From CAZOZZ01 sp965247425 (GTDB lineage: Bacteria; Acidobacteriota; Terriglobia; 20CM-2-55-15): a stretch of DNA of 64,000 bases. The notes under the pieces were generated by a model. That model saw nothing but the letters and a program-made list of their open reading frames with translations. It was not told where the DNA came from and made no database searches. The stretch is taken from contig OZ252023.1 in the NCBI GenBank assembly GCA_965247425.1, positions 3,968,001-4,032,000 on the forward strand. The letters run 5' to 3'. Within the stretch, counting starts at the first letter, position 1, and every line of letters begins with the position of its first letter. Of the stretch, positions 1 through 8,093 are shown piece after piece. Position numbers and translations under genes: made by a program.

Positions 1-793
1 CCAGTAATGCATCCCGGCAGAATCCGGAATCGGCCCGAATGATGATCGACACGTCCGGCCAGCTCTGACGGATCTGGCCGACGATACGTTCCAATTCATC
101 GACTGATCCTGCCGCCCCATCGATATTGGACGGGCGCAGCCGAGCGCACAACAGATGCTCTCCACAGAAGATGTACAAGGGCAGATAGCAGTAGTTGCGG
201 TAGTAGCCGTGAAAGAACCGGCCTTCCTGTTGACCATGGATCGGATCATCGGTCGCGTCCAGATCCAGAACGATCTCTTCGGGCGCCGTGTTGTCATGGG
301 CTGCCACAAACGCATCGACCATCCAACGATCGATCTTGTCCCCATCCATAGCGATCTTCTTGTACCGCTCCTGGTCGCCGACTTCGGCGCCGGTCAACTC
401 CAATCGGTTTAGCGTGCTCTTGCCCGCCAACGCCTTTCCCCAGTCGCCGGCCTGTCGTCGATTCGTTCCCAGCGGATCCGCTTTGTCCACCGCCAACGCA
501 AGCATCGGGTCGGTCCGTAACTGATCGTGATCGTTCAGGTCTTCATATCCCAGGCACAGCCCGTAGACCCGCTGTCCCAACAGCTCCTTCACGGTGTGTT
601 CGATCAACCGTTGGTCGCGATGATCGCTAAAACACCCCGCCAATCCATCGATCAAACCGGTCCGCTTTTCGACTTCACGCAGCAGCAGAACTCCAGCGTC
701 AGACGTGATCTTGCCGCCGTCGAAACGCGCCTTCATTTTTCGTTGAAGAAGTCCGTGAAATTCGAACGTGGTTTGTTTACACTCTGTACTCAT
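1..793 (-). CDS. IS1380-family transposase, N-terminal part (runs off the window start)
   Basis: This is a DDE transposase that moves the surrounding element. The visible part is about the first 264 of 472 residues and matches the intact gene at 20876-22294. It includes the conserved opening (MSTECKQTTFEF) and the first catalytic aspartate region (VLDLDATDDPIHG). The start at 793 is the same ATG as in copy 2. The remainder is beyond base 1. The IS91-type insertion lies 9 bases upstream of the start codon, so it leaves the coding sequence whole but separates it from the element's own upstream end and any promoter there. Confidence 0.9.
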   Translation of the reverse strand, partial: MSTECKQTTFEFHGLLQRKMKARFDGGKITSDAGVLLLREVEKRTGLIDGLAGCFSDHRDQRLIEHTVKELLGQRVYGLCLGYEDLNDHDQLRTDPMLALAVDKADPLGTNRRQAGDWGKALAGKSTLNRLELTGAEVGDQERYKKIAMDGDKIDRWMVDAFVAAHDNTAPEEIVLDLDATDDPIHGQQEGRFFHGYYRNYCYLPLYIFCGEHLLCARLRPSNIDGAAGSVDELERIVGQIRQSWPDVSIIIRADSGFCRDALL

Positions 794-896
794 AAGGGCC
801 GCTTAGAACGAAGCCGCTGTCGCGGCGGACGCTACGCGTGGGCTGAGCGAACGGTGCTAAGCAAACTGTAGAGTGTGGGCTTCAAAGGAGGCCTAC

Positions 897-1793
897 ATGA
901 CGGACCTGCGTAAACGGATGCTGGAGGAACTCCAGCGTCGTAATTTCTCTCCGATCACCATCCGAAGTTACCTGCGAGTCGTTGAAGACTTCGCGGGCTA
1001 TTTTGGCACGCGCCCCGATCGTCTCAGTCAGGAAGACCTGCGGCAGTATCACCTACATCTGATCCGGGAGCGAAAGCTCGCGGCCAAGACTGTCGGCTTG
1101 TACATTGCCGCCTTGCGGTTCTTTTTTGTAAAGACGCTGCGGCGTCCATACCTGAAGCTGGATCTCCCATATCCCAGAACCCCGAAACGATTGCCGACGG
1201 TTTTGAGCCAGGACGAGGTCGCACGACTGATCGACTCGGCAAAGAATTTGCTGGATTACGCGATGCTCATGACCTTGTACGCCACCGGGATGCGCCGAGC
1301 CGAGTTGATCCGGTTGAAGGCCGAGGATGTTGATAGCGAGCGCATGATCATCCACATCCGTCAGGGCAAGGGTCATCGTGATCGCGACGTGCCATTGACA
1401 CCAAAGCTCTTGCAGACGCTACGAGAATACTGGTGTTGGATGAAGCCCAAGACCTATTTGTTTCCGGGCATGGTGAACAACTGGCGCGCCGACAAACCCC
1501 TCACCCCCAAGTGCGTGTGGTCCGCCGTACACGATGCGGCGAAACGTGCCGGAATCAAGAAACGCGTATCCCCGCACACGCTGCGTCACAGCTGGGCCAC
1601 TCACCTACTTGAAAATGGCACCGATCTCCGCACCATTCAGATGTTAATGGGTCACGCGGACCTGCGAGCCACCAGCGTCTATCTGCACCTGTCTCGACGT
1701 CACCTGCAGGCGGTCACCAATCCGGTGGAGACCATGGCGGTTTCCAGCCTCGATGCGGTGAAGCGGTCCAAAAGAAGGAAGCAGAAACAATGA
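897..1793 (+). CDS. tyrosine recombinase (integrase) accompanying the IS91-type transposase
   Basis: A 298-residue site-specific recombinase of the phage-integrase type. The N-terminal SAM-like DNA-binding domain covers about residues 1-90 and the catalytic domain about 100-280. Visible catalytic residues are Arg133/134 (GMRRAEL), His227 and Arg230 (HTLRH), His253 (GHADLRATS) and the nucleophile Tyr262 (VYLHL). The ATG at 897 is chosen because AAAGGAGG lies just upstream; a longer reading from 873 lacks such a site. The stop overlaps the transposase start (ATGA), so the two are probably co-translated. Integrase genes paired with IS91-type transposases are known, but their role in movement is unclear. 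Confidence 0.9.
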   Translation: MTDLRKRMLEELQRRNFSPITIRSYLRVVEDFAGYFGTRPDRLSQEDLRQYHLHLIRERKLAAKTVGLYIAALRFFFVKTLRRPYLKLDLPYPRTPKRLPTVLSQDEVARLIDSAKNLLDYAMLMTLYATGMRRAELIRLKAEDVDSERMIIHIRQGKGHRDRDVPLTPKLLQTLREYWCWMKPKTYLFPGMVNNWRADKPLTPKCVWSAVHDAAKRAGIKKRVSPHTLRHSWATHLLENGTDLRTIQMLMGHADLRATSVYLHLSRRHLQAVTNPVETMAVSSLDAVKRSKRRKQKQ

Positions 1794-2971
1794 CCCGGCC
1801 CACCGTGGAGGTGGCCGACATCCTTCGCGCCGCGGGCAACGACTTTATCGACCGCCATCGAAAACGAATCCATTTCCAGCAGCTCAAGGTGATGCACGCC
1901 ATCCAGCATTGCCGCACAGCGGCTCTCGGCGGTCATATCGATGCCTGCTCACGATGTGGTGGCGATCGGGTCCTCTCCTATAACTCATGCCGTAATCGCC
2001 ATTGTCCCAAATGCCAGGCTCAGGCGCGTCAGCGTTGGATCGCGGCCAGAGAACGAGAGCTTCTGGCAACACGATACTTCCATGTCGTGTTCACCCTGCC
2101 GCACCAATTGCATTCGCTCGTCCGACAGAACCAGGTCGAGCTCTACAACCTGCTGTTCCGCACTGTGGCCGAGACTCTTCTGGAGGTCGCTCGAAATCCC
2201 AAACATCTTGGCGCGAGAATCGGCTTCTTCCTCATCCTGCACACGTGGGGTCAGAACGTGCTGTTTCATCCTCACATCCACTGCGTCATTCCCGCCGGAG
2301 GAATCGCACCGGGCCGTGCGCGTTGGATTCATCCGCGATACCCGTTCTTCCTACCTGTGAAGGTTCTGGGAAAACTATTCCGCGGCAAGTTCGTTGACGG
2401 ATTGCAGAAGGCTTTTCGCAAGAAGAGCCTGACCTTCGCCGGACAGATCCAGCACCTTTCCGAACCGAAGCACTTTGCGGCTTTCTTGCGACCGTTATTC
2501 CGCCAAGATTGGGTCGTCTATGCGAAGCCGGCATTCGGCGGCCCCGAACAGGTTCTTCGATACCTCGGACGCTACACACACCGCGTCGCCATCTCCAATC
2601 ATCGATTGCTTTCCTTCGACGGCAGCCATGTCACATTCCGTTGGCGGGATTACTCTCGCGGTAACAAAGCAAGGACGATGACGGTTTCCGCCGCCGAGTT
2701 CATCCGCCGATTCCTGCTCCACGTACTGCCGAAAGGCTTTGTCCGCATCCGGCACTTCGGTTTCATGGCGAACTCCCAACGATCCGTATCCATGGAACTT
2801 TGTCATCGGTTATTGGGAATGGCGCCGGTCCCTCCTCCTGAGGAAGTCCCGTCAACCAGCTCCGCCTGGCTGTGTCCAATCTGTCATGCCCCGATGACCG
2901 TTATCGAGAGGCTCACTGCGACCGAACTCGCATGGAGATTCGCTTCGAAATGCTTTTTAGACACGTCGTAA
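1790..2971 (+). CDS. IS91-family HUH transposase
   Basis: A 393-residue rolling-circle transposase. The N-terminal zinc-binding region has Cys53/Cys56 and Cys67/Cys72/Cys75 (SCRNRHCPKC). The HUH metal-binding motif is HPHIH at 160-164. The catalytic tyrosines are in YLGRYTHR, Tyr258 and Tyr262. These match the Zn_Tnp_IS91 and Y2_Tnp domains. It overlaps the upstream recombinase stop by four bases. The length is normal for the family and the gene appears intact. Confidence 0.95.
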   Translation: MTRPTVEVADILRAAGNDFIDRHRKRIHFQQLKVMHAIQHCRTAALGGHIDACSRCGGDRVLSYNSCRNRHCPKCQAQARQRWIAARERELLATRYFHVVFTLPHQLHSLVRQNQVELYNLLFRTVAETLLEVARNPKHLGARIGFFLILHTWGQNVLFHPHIHCVIPAGGIAPGRARWIHPRYPFFLPVKVLGKLFRGKFVDGLQKAFRKKSLTFAGQIQHLSEPKHFAAFLRPLFRQDWVVYAKPAFGGPEQVLRYLGRYTHRVAISNHRLLSFDGSHVTFRWRDYSRGNKARTMTVSAAEFIRRFLLHVLPKGFVRIRHFGFMANSQRSVSMELCHRLLGMAPVPPPEEVPSTSSAWLCPICHAPMTVIERLTATELAWRFASKCFLDTS

Positions 2972-3379
2972 CAGGGATTCCAAATCCATGCCTTCCAGAC
3001 GTGCTGGTGCACGCCAACGCCCACGTGCGCCTTGATGTCAAAAGTTCGTACCGATCGGGCCTGGACCTGCTCGGTGAACTCTCCAAAACGGACGATCGGC
3101 CGCCATACATTCATTGTCGCCGCCTGGCCACACTCGCTGGTCGAGTCTCACTCGTGAGAACTTCAACCCCCAACCCCGTACTTTCTCCATAGCCCACCGC
3201 GTTCGCCGCAAACGCCAGCGCCTTCCTTCAAACGTCGTTATCGAAAGTGCCCGAAGATCTCGTCACCACCGCGCCTTATCGCTCGGCACTCCCGATGAAC
3301 GCTAAGCGCTCCGTTTGGTTTCTGAACCGTTCTCGACAAACGATTTATGCCAAACAGGGCGGCCTTTTCTGGTCCTTTC

Positions 3380-3399
3380 GGTGATTTATGCGGGCTAGG
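3380..3399 (-). repeat. IS1380 terminal inverted repeat, copy 1
   Basis: Reads CCTAGCCCGCATAAATCACC on the minus strand, identical to 22375-22394. The base following it outwards differs between copies (C3400 against G22395), which fixes the element boundary. The CCTAG opening fits IS1380-family ends such as that of ISEcp1. Confidence 0.85.
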
Positions 3400-3436
3400 C
3401 TACCACATGAATATCCGATTGTGCTGGGAGGAGAAG

Positions 3437-3766
3437 ATGAGAGAAGAAAAGACCGAAGGACCGCTGGTCTGCAGTCTGAACTCTAGAGAGCTTGTCCGAA
3501 GGAGTGGCGAAATTTCGAAGTTGATCGAAGGTTCTCTGGAGTGCATTGAACGACCCGACGGTTTTGATTTGAGCTTCCCCGGGGATGAGCAAACGGCGAG
3601 GCTCCTGTTGGATTTCATCTTGAAGGAACGCCGATGCTGTGTGTTTCTCACTTTCGAAATGAGGTTCGAGCCCGGGATGGGGTCGATCGGGCTCAAGCTG
3701 GGCGGATCCCGGGAGGCTCGAGACTTCCTGAAGCAGATTGCCGGCGCGTTGGGGGTGAATCCGTGA
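3437..3766 (+). CDS. small Cys-containing protein of unknown function
   Basis: A 109-residue soluble protein beginning MREEKTEGPL. The ATG at 3437 is preferred because GGGAGGAG precedes it; an in-frame reading from 3347 would start inside the IS1380 end. It has no signal peptide. A central ERRCCVFLTFEM segment with paired cysteines is followed by a short Gly/Leu-rich strand region. I recall similar small proteins near metal-resistance genes, but this is only an impression and no function is assigned. The next gene begins within 20 bases, suggesting a shared transcript. The IS1380 end lies 37 bp upstream, so the natural promoter may have been displaced. Confidence 0.7.
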   Translation: MREEKTEGPLVCSLNSRELVRRSGEISKLIEGSLECIERPDGFDLSFPGDEQTARLLLDFILKERRCCVFLTFEMRFEPGMGSIGLKLGGSREARDFLKQIAGALGVNP

Positions 3767-3783
3767 CGTTTGAAGCTGGAAAA

Positions 3784-4272
3784 ATGAGAACGACAACATG
3801 CCTACGTCTCTGGTTTGCGGGGTCGGTCCTGCTCGCAATCGTGATCGTCGCCGATCCGTTATGGGCACAGGAACTCCGCGTGGGAAAGCATGTCGTCATT
3901 CGCGCCGACGAAGTGATCGAACATGACCTCTACGCGTTCGGGGACACGGTGGTCGTCAAGGGAACCGTGAGGGGTGACGTCATGGCCAGCGGCCGAGAGG
4001 TGACGATCGAGGGCACGGTGGAAGGCGACCTGACCGGGTGTGGTCACACCTATATCGTGGATGGCCGGGTTGGCGATGATGTGCGGATTGCTGGTATGAC
4101 GACCGTCCTGGGACGAGGGGCTTGGATAGGCGGCGACTTCGTGACGGCGGCCCTTTGCGGAAGGTCTTGTGCTCGTCGCTTTCTGGATCCTTGCAGCCGG
4201 CGTTGCTATCGCCACAGTGGGTCGGCGCGTAAACGTGACGGCTGGGGGAAAAGCGGGCGTATGATGGTCTGA
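3784..4272 (+). pseudogene. exported bactofilin-like (polymer-forming) protein, truncated by frameshift
   Basis: A signal peptide (MRTTTCLRLWFAGSVLLAIVI, cleavage near WAQ-E) is followed by repeated short beta-helix strands (VVVKGTVRGDVMASGREVTI, GTVEGDLTG), as in bactofilin-type proteins. After GDFVTA (near 4145) the frame becomes basic and unstructured to 4272. The +1 frame there reads a clear membrane helix (GLVLVAFWILAAGVAIATVG) and ends at 4264. A frameshift, probably with loss of the middle of the gene, best explains this. A GTG at 3763 overlapping the upstream stop is an alternative start, but the ATG at 3784 gives the better signal peptide. Confidence 0.65.
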
Positions 4273-4273
4273 G

Positions 4274-5344
4274 ATGGCGGATTTCAAGGTCACCGAACTG
4301 CAAGCCGATATCGACTTCGAGAGTCTGGCCTACTGGGACGTGATCATCATTGGGGCGGGTCCATCGGGTCTGGCGGCCAGCCTGACCACGGCCCACCGCG
4401 GTCTGACGACCCTGGTCATCGAAGCCAAGGGCAGACCGGGCGGGCAGCCGCAGTTCCTTTACCCGGACAAAAAGATCGTCGACATCCCTGGATTTCCCGA
4501 TGGCATCAGCGGTGAGGAACTCTCGTCAAGGGTCTATCGCCAGGCGTGCAACGCTCTGGTCCAGTTCCGGTTCGGCGAGGAACTGGCCGACATCGAGGAC
4601 ACTGACGAAACCGAAAAGCAAGATCCTCTCAAGAAGGTGGTCACGAACAACGAAGTTTACAAATGCCGGAAGGTCATCGTCGCTTGTGGCCTGTTGCACT
4701 TCCCCCGCAAACTTCCCGTCCTGGACCAGCTCGACTCGAAAAATGTGCACTACAGGGTCCCTCAGATCGGAGATTACGAAGGACAGGATGTCGCCATTGT
4801 CGGCGCCGGTGACTCGGCTCTCGACGCCGCCGTCATGGTGCTCGGCCGACAGGGGCAGGTTCATCTGATTGTCCGGGGTGCCACACATTCCGGCAAAGCG
4901 GACACGTTCGGTAGAGTGCAATCTTCCGGCGGTGCCGTTCATTTATCGTGCGAGATATCGGCGGCGGGGTTCGTGAATGACCGGATCCGTCTGACACTGA
5001 CCGATGGACAATATCTGCTGGTCGACAAGATCATCGTTCAGATCGGTTTTCTCTCCGCCAAGGACACGTTTCGCCGGCTGGATGTCCGCCTGAACGATGA
5101 CGGCAGCATCGCGATCGATCCCTATTTCGAAACCAGCCGTCCCGGGGTGTTCGCCATCGGCGACGTGCACGGTGACATCAAGTTGATTGCAGTCGCCTGG
5201 GCCGAAGGCATTCAGGCCGCGATCTACGCCTTCAAGGAGATCACGTCGCCTTACTGGCTGAGTGAAAAGCGCCTGCACGACCAGAAGATCGCGATGATCG
5301 GTGAGAAGATCAGCCAGGCCGCTCGAAAGCGAGCGCCCTCGTAG
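4274..5344 (+). CDS. ferredoxin-NADP+ reductase, thioredoxin-reductase-like type
   Basis: A 356-residue flavoprotein expected to pass electrons between NADPH and ferredoxin or flavodoxin in the cytoplasm. The FAD-binding GxGxxG is in VIIIGAGPSGLAA (about residues 24-36), a second dinucleotide fold in VAIVGAGDSALDAA (about 175-188), and the C-terminal FAD motif in GVFAIGDVHGD (about 291-301). No CxxC redox pair is visible, which separates it from thioredoxin reductase and favours the FNR type found in Bacillus and green sulfur bacteria. The start follows the preceding stop by one base; no strong ribosome site is seen. An inverted-repeat element follows 15 bases after the stop. Confidence 0.85.
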   Translation: MADFKVTELQADIDFESLAYWDVIIIGAGPSGLAASLTTAHRGLTTLVIEAKGRPGGQPQFLYPDKKIVDIPGFPDGISGEELSSRVYRQACNALVQFRFGEELADIEDTDETEKQDPLKKVVTNNEVYKCRKVIVACGLLHFPRKLPVLDQLDSKNVHYRVPQIGDYEGQDVAIVGAGDSALDAAVMVLGRQGQVHLIVRGATHSGKADTFGRVQSSGGAVHLSCEISAAGFVNDRIRLTLTDGQYLLVDKIIVQIGFLSAKDTFRRLDVRLNDDGSIAIDPYFETSRPGVFAIGDVHGDIKLIAVAWAEGIQAAIYAFKEITSPYWLSEKRLHDQKIAMIGEKISQAARKRAPS

Positions 5345-5359
5345 AGAAGCAATGGCCCA

Positions 5360-5655
5360 AGCAGCCCGTGGTGGAAGTCTGTAGGGTCGCGCGCAGGGGT
5401 ATTCGGGTCTCAGGCGCGAAATGAGGAGCGGAACGATGCTTTGTCATCGTGACCGACAAATGACAAAGCCTGTGGCCCGAAGACCCCTGCGCCCTTCGGG
5501 TTACGACGGCATGGGGCCAGCTGCGGCGTTGCCACTCCTAGATCGATGGAAGGCATCGACGTCTTCGATGGGAACCATCGCCGTCGTCGTGGCGCCTTGC
5601 ATCTAGCCCCATGGTGCTCGTAACGCGACCCTACAGACTTCCACCACGGGCTGCT
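5360..5655. repeat. miniature inverted-repeat element (32-bp arms)
   Basis: The 32 bases at 5360-5391 (beginning AGCAGCCCGTGGTGGAAGTC) are the exact reverse complement of 5624-5655, bounding a 296-bp unit with no plausible gene. An inner inverted pair is present too (GCTTTGTCAT near 5439, ATGACAAAGC near 5461). It fills the space between the reductase stop (5344) and the next gene's ribosome site. No target duplication was found. It could be a MITE or a very large bidirectional terminator. Confidence 0.75.
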
Positions 5656-5688
5656 AAGGTCGAGTAAGAAGAGCCAGGAGTGACAGAA

Positions 5689-7224
5689 ATGAGAACAAGG
5701 CAACGACTGTTGATAACAAGTCTGCTGATCTCGGCGGTCAACCTCGGCGCCCTCGGCGAATCCGGTTGGACACAGGGGACCGCGGATCAGAGGGCAGCCT
5801 CGGGTCTGGATGAGGAGCGCGGTCTCCGCATCAACTCTGATGACGCATCTTCCGGCTACATTCTGTTCACGGGGCTGTTGTCCGATACGACCTACCTGAT
5901 TAACAATCTGGGCCAGGTGGTGCATACGTGGAAGAGCGAACTCGGCCCGGCCGGCGGAGCGTACCTGCTCGATAACGGCCACCTCGTGCGCGGTGGCCGC
6001 GCGCCCGAGCTTCGCGGTTTCAGCGGCGGGGGACAGGGCGGTCGCGTTCAGGAATTCACGTGGGACGGCAAGCTGGTCCTGGATTTTTCCTTCAACAGCG
6101 GGCAGAACCTGTTGCACCACGATATCGAGGTGCTTCCAAACGGCAACATCCTGGCCATTGCGTGGGCCGGCAGGAGTGCCGCCGAGGCCCGCCGGGCGGG
6201 TCGCCGGACGGATCTGATCCCCGAGCGAGGCCTCTGGCCCGACATCATCGTCGAGTTTCGGCCGTACCCCCCCAACGGGGCGCGAATCGTTTGGGAGTGG
6301 CGTGCGTGGGATCACAGGATCCAGGACTTCGATCCGACCGCGGACAACTTCGGCGTGGTGGCCGAGCATCCGGAACTGATCGATATCAACGGCGACGTCG
6401 AGCCACCGTCTCCCGAGGAATTGGAGCAAATCCGGCGTCAGGGTTTCGCGGGGTCGGATGAAGATGCCGAGCCCGCCACCGATTCCGACCTCATGCATTC
6501 CAACGCTGTCGCGTATCATCCCGGCCTCGATCAGATCGTCATCAGCGTTCACGATTATCATGAACTCTGGGTGATCGACCACAGCACGACCACCGCCGAG
6601 GCCGCGGGCCACACCGGCGGCCGCTACGGCCGGGGCGGGGACCTGCTTTATCGCTGGGGGAATCCACGTGTGTATGGTCGAGGCAGCGAGGCCGACAGGA
6701 AGATGGGCGGGCAGCACGATGCCCGCTGGATACCGGACGACATGCCAGGCGCCGGCCACATCATGGTTTTCAGCAACAATGCTCCCGGGTCTGACGGCCC
6801 CTACACGATCGTTTATGAGATCGCCACGCCGATGAATTCAGACGGGCACTATGAACTTCCCGGCAATGGTCCATTTGGGCCGACCGAGAGTGTCTGGAGC
6901 TACTCGGCGCCCGAGCATTTTCGGGCGGGCTTCATCTCCGGCGCCCATCGTCTCACGAACGGCGGCACGCTCATCACGTCCGGTCCGCGCGGTCGATTCA
7001 TGGAGGTCACACCGCAGGGTGAAATCACCTGGGAGTACTGGACGCCCTATGCCGGCCAGGTTCTCTTGCCGGACGGCGCCAGGCCCCAACCGGTTGGCTT
7101 CAACGTCTTCGGAGTCTTCCGAGCCACGAGAATTCCTCCGGACCATCCGGCCCTGGCCGGTCGAGACCTGGCACCTCTCAGTCCACAGCCACCCATCATT
7201 CCGCCGATGTTTCCGGAGGGTTGA
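5689..7224 (+). CDS. exported arylsulfotransferase-family (ASST-like) protein
   Basis: A 511-residue protein with an N-terminal signal sequence (MRTRQRLLITSLLISAVNLG). The body has repeated beta-propeller blades with GYILFTGLLSDTTYLINNLG, HHDIEVLPNGNILAI, HSNAVAYHPGLDQIVIS and GNPRVYG, typical of the arylsulfotransferase families. Members transfer sulfate between phenols, but many environmental relatives are uncharacterised, so the substrate is unknown. The ATG at 5689 is chosen because AGGAG at 5676-5680 is well placed; the GTG at 5680 overlaps that site. It stands alone, bounded upstream by the inverted-repeat element. Confidence 0.8.
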   Translation: MRTRQRLLITSLLISAVNLGALGESGWTQGTADQRAASGLDEERGLRINSDDASSGYILFTGLLSDTTYLINNLGQVVHTWKSELGPAGGAYLLDNGHLVRGGRAPELRGFSGGGQGGRVQEFTWDGKLVLDFSFNSGQNLLHHDIEVLPNGNILAIAWAGRSAAEARRAGRRTDLIPERGLWPDIIVEFRPYPPNGARIVWEWRAWDHRIQDFDPTADNFGVVAEHPELIDINGDVEPPSPEELEQIRRQGFAGSDEDAEPATDSDLMHSNAVAYHPGLDQIVISVHDYHELWVIDHSTTTAEAAGHTGGRYGRGGDLLYRWGNPRVYGRGSEADRKMGGQHDARWIPDDMPGAGHIMVFSNNAPGSDGPYTIVYEIATPMNSDGHYELPGNGPFGPTESVWSYSAPEHFRAGFISGAHRLTNGGTLITSGPRGRFMEVTPQGEITWEYWTPYAGQVLLPDGARPQPVGFNVFGVFRATRIPPDHPALAGRDLAPLSPQPPIIPPMFPEG

Positions 7225-7386
7225 GGCCCCACGTTCGAAACGGACCAAGGCATTCTCCTCACCCCGTACGATCCAACGACGGAAAAAGCTTTGTCTCTTG
7301 CCGCAAAAACAGCGAAGCGTTACCGCAACGCCCTGAGAGAACTCGCCAAATAGGCCACGATGAAATCCAGGCCTGTTTGGCTCGAC

Positions 7387-8016
7387 CTATTCTCTGCACC
7401 GGGACTGCATCCATTCACGGATCTCCGGTAGTTCCCGTTTGATATCGATCGTATGGGTCTTCGTGAACTCCCGATAATCTATTCCGAACCCTCCGGCGTT
7501 GAGTTGCTGGATTTGTTGACGGGTCTTTGCCACAGGTAGCATCTCGTCTTCAGTGCCGTGTGTGATAAGCCAGTCTCCCTGATTCACTGCAGGATTAAGG
7601 TCTCCGAGGAGCGCATCGGGATCGTAGACGTAGCCACTGATACCGACATAGCCTGCCAATCGGTGCGCGTACCGTGCTCCAAACTCGAGAGTCAGAAGAC
7701 AGCCCTGTGAGAACCCGAAAAGGAATGTCCGTTCCGGCGGATACCCGTTCTGCTCCGTTTCCCGAAGCACGTCGCCGAGCAGCCGCCTGGACCCGACGAT
7801 GTCCGGAAGCTGGTTCGGTGGCAGATCGTACCAGCTAAAGCCGATGCCGTAGGGGACGGGCGCGGTAAGAAGCAGGAAGTCCAGCGAATCGATGGCAAGC
7901 GTCTGCTGTAGCCAGAGAAAGCCTTCTGCCGAATCACCGCGTCCATGCAGTACCACGACTAGCTGCTTTCGAGACGTACGAGCTGGCTGCCAGATATTTG
8001 TGAGTTGTAGATTCAA
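7387..8016 (-). CDS. phospholipase/carboxylesterase-family alpha/beta hydrolase
   Basis: A 209-residue cytoplasmic hydrolase. The oxyanion region is LVVVLHGRGDS (about 20-30), the nucleophile serine is in FGFSQG, the acid in HGTEDEMLP and the histidine in KTHTI. No signal peptide is seen. Length and motif order fit the PF02230 carboxylesterase group, which hydrolyses short acyl esters. It is convergent with the preceding gene; the 160 bases between them hold nothing recognisable. Confidence 0.85.
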   Translation of the reverse strand: MNLQLTNIWQPARTSRKQLVVVLHGRGDSAEGFLWLQQTLAIDSLDFLLLTAPVPYGIGFSWYDLPPNQLPDIVGSRRLLGDVLRETEQNGYPPERTFLFGFSQGCLLTLEFGARYAHRLAGYVGISGYVYDPDALLGDLNPAVNQGDWLITHGTEDEMLPVAKTRQQIQQLNAGGFGIDYREFTKTHTIDIKRELPEIREWMQSRCRE

Positions 8017-8093
8017 GGACTCCCCTCAGGCAAGGGCGCCGGATTAGACAGTAATCCTCGGGCCCAGTTACGATTCCGAACCGACGAGCCTTC

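Larger units (their letters stand above)
803..3308 (+). mobile_element. IS91-type element with tyrosine recombinase and HUH transposase
   Basis: The limits come from comparison with the uninterrupted IS1380 copy: 802 joins 3309 exactly as 22303 joins 22304. The insert is 2506 bp, starts TTAGAACGAAGCC and ends GAACGCTAAGCG, with no target-site duplication and no long terminal inverted repeats. Lack of a duplication is typical of IS91-family rolling-circle transposition. It carries two overlapping genes, 897-1793 and 1790-2971, followed by a noncoding tail 2972-3308 in which no gene is seen. Confidence 0.85.
1..3399 (-). mobile_element. IS1380-family element, copy 1, cut by window edge and interrupted by an IS91-type element
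   Basis: Bases 1-802 match 21502-22303 of the intact copy, and 3309-3399 match 22304-22394, so this is one IS1380-type element split by a 2506-bp insertion (803-3308). Its outer end is 3380-3399, which reads CCTAGCCCGCATAAATCACC on the minus strand, the same terminal repeat as copy 2. The other end lies outside the window. No difference from copy 2 was seen in the stretches compared, which implies recent transposition. Confidence 0.9.

Noticed and set aside
5410..6759. Minus-strand open frame across the inverted-repeat element and arylsulfotransferase-like gene
   Set aside because: Runs through the repeat and opposite a recognisable propeller protein; no domain of its own.
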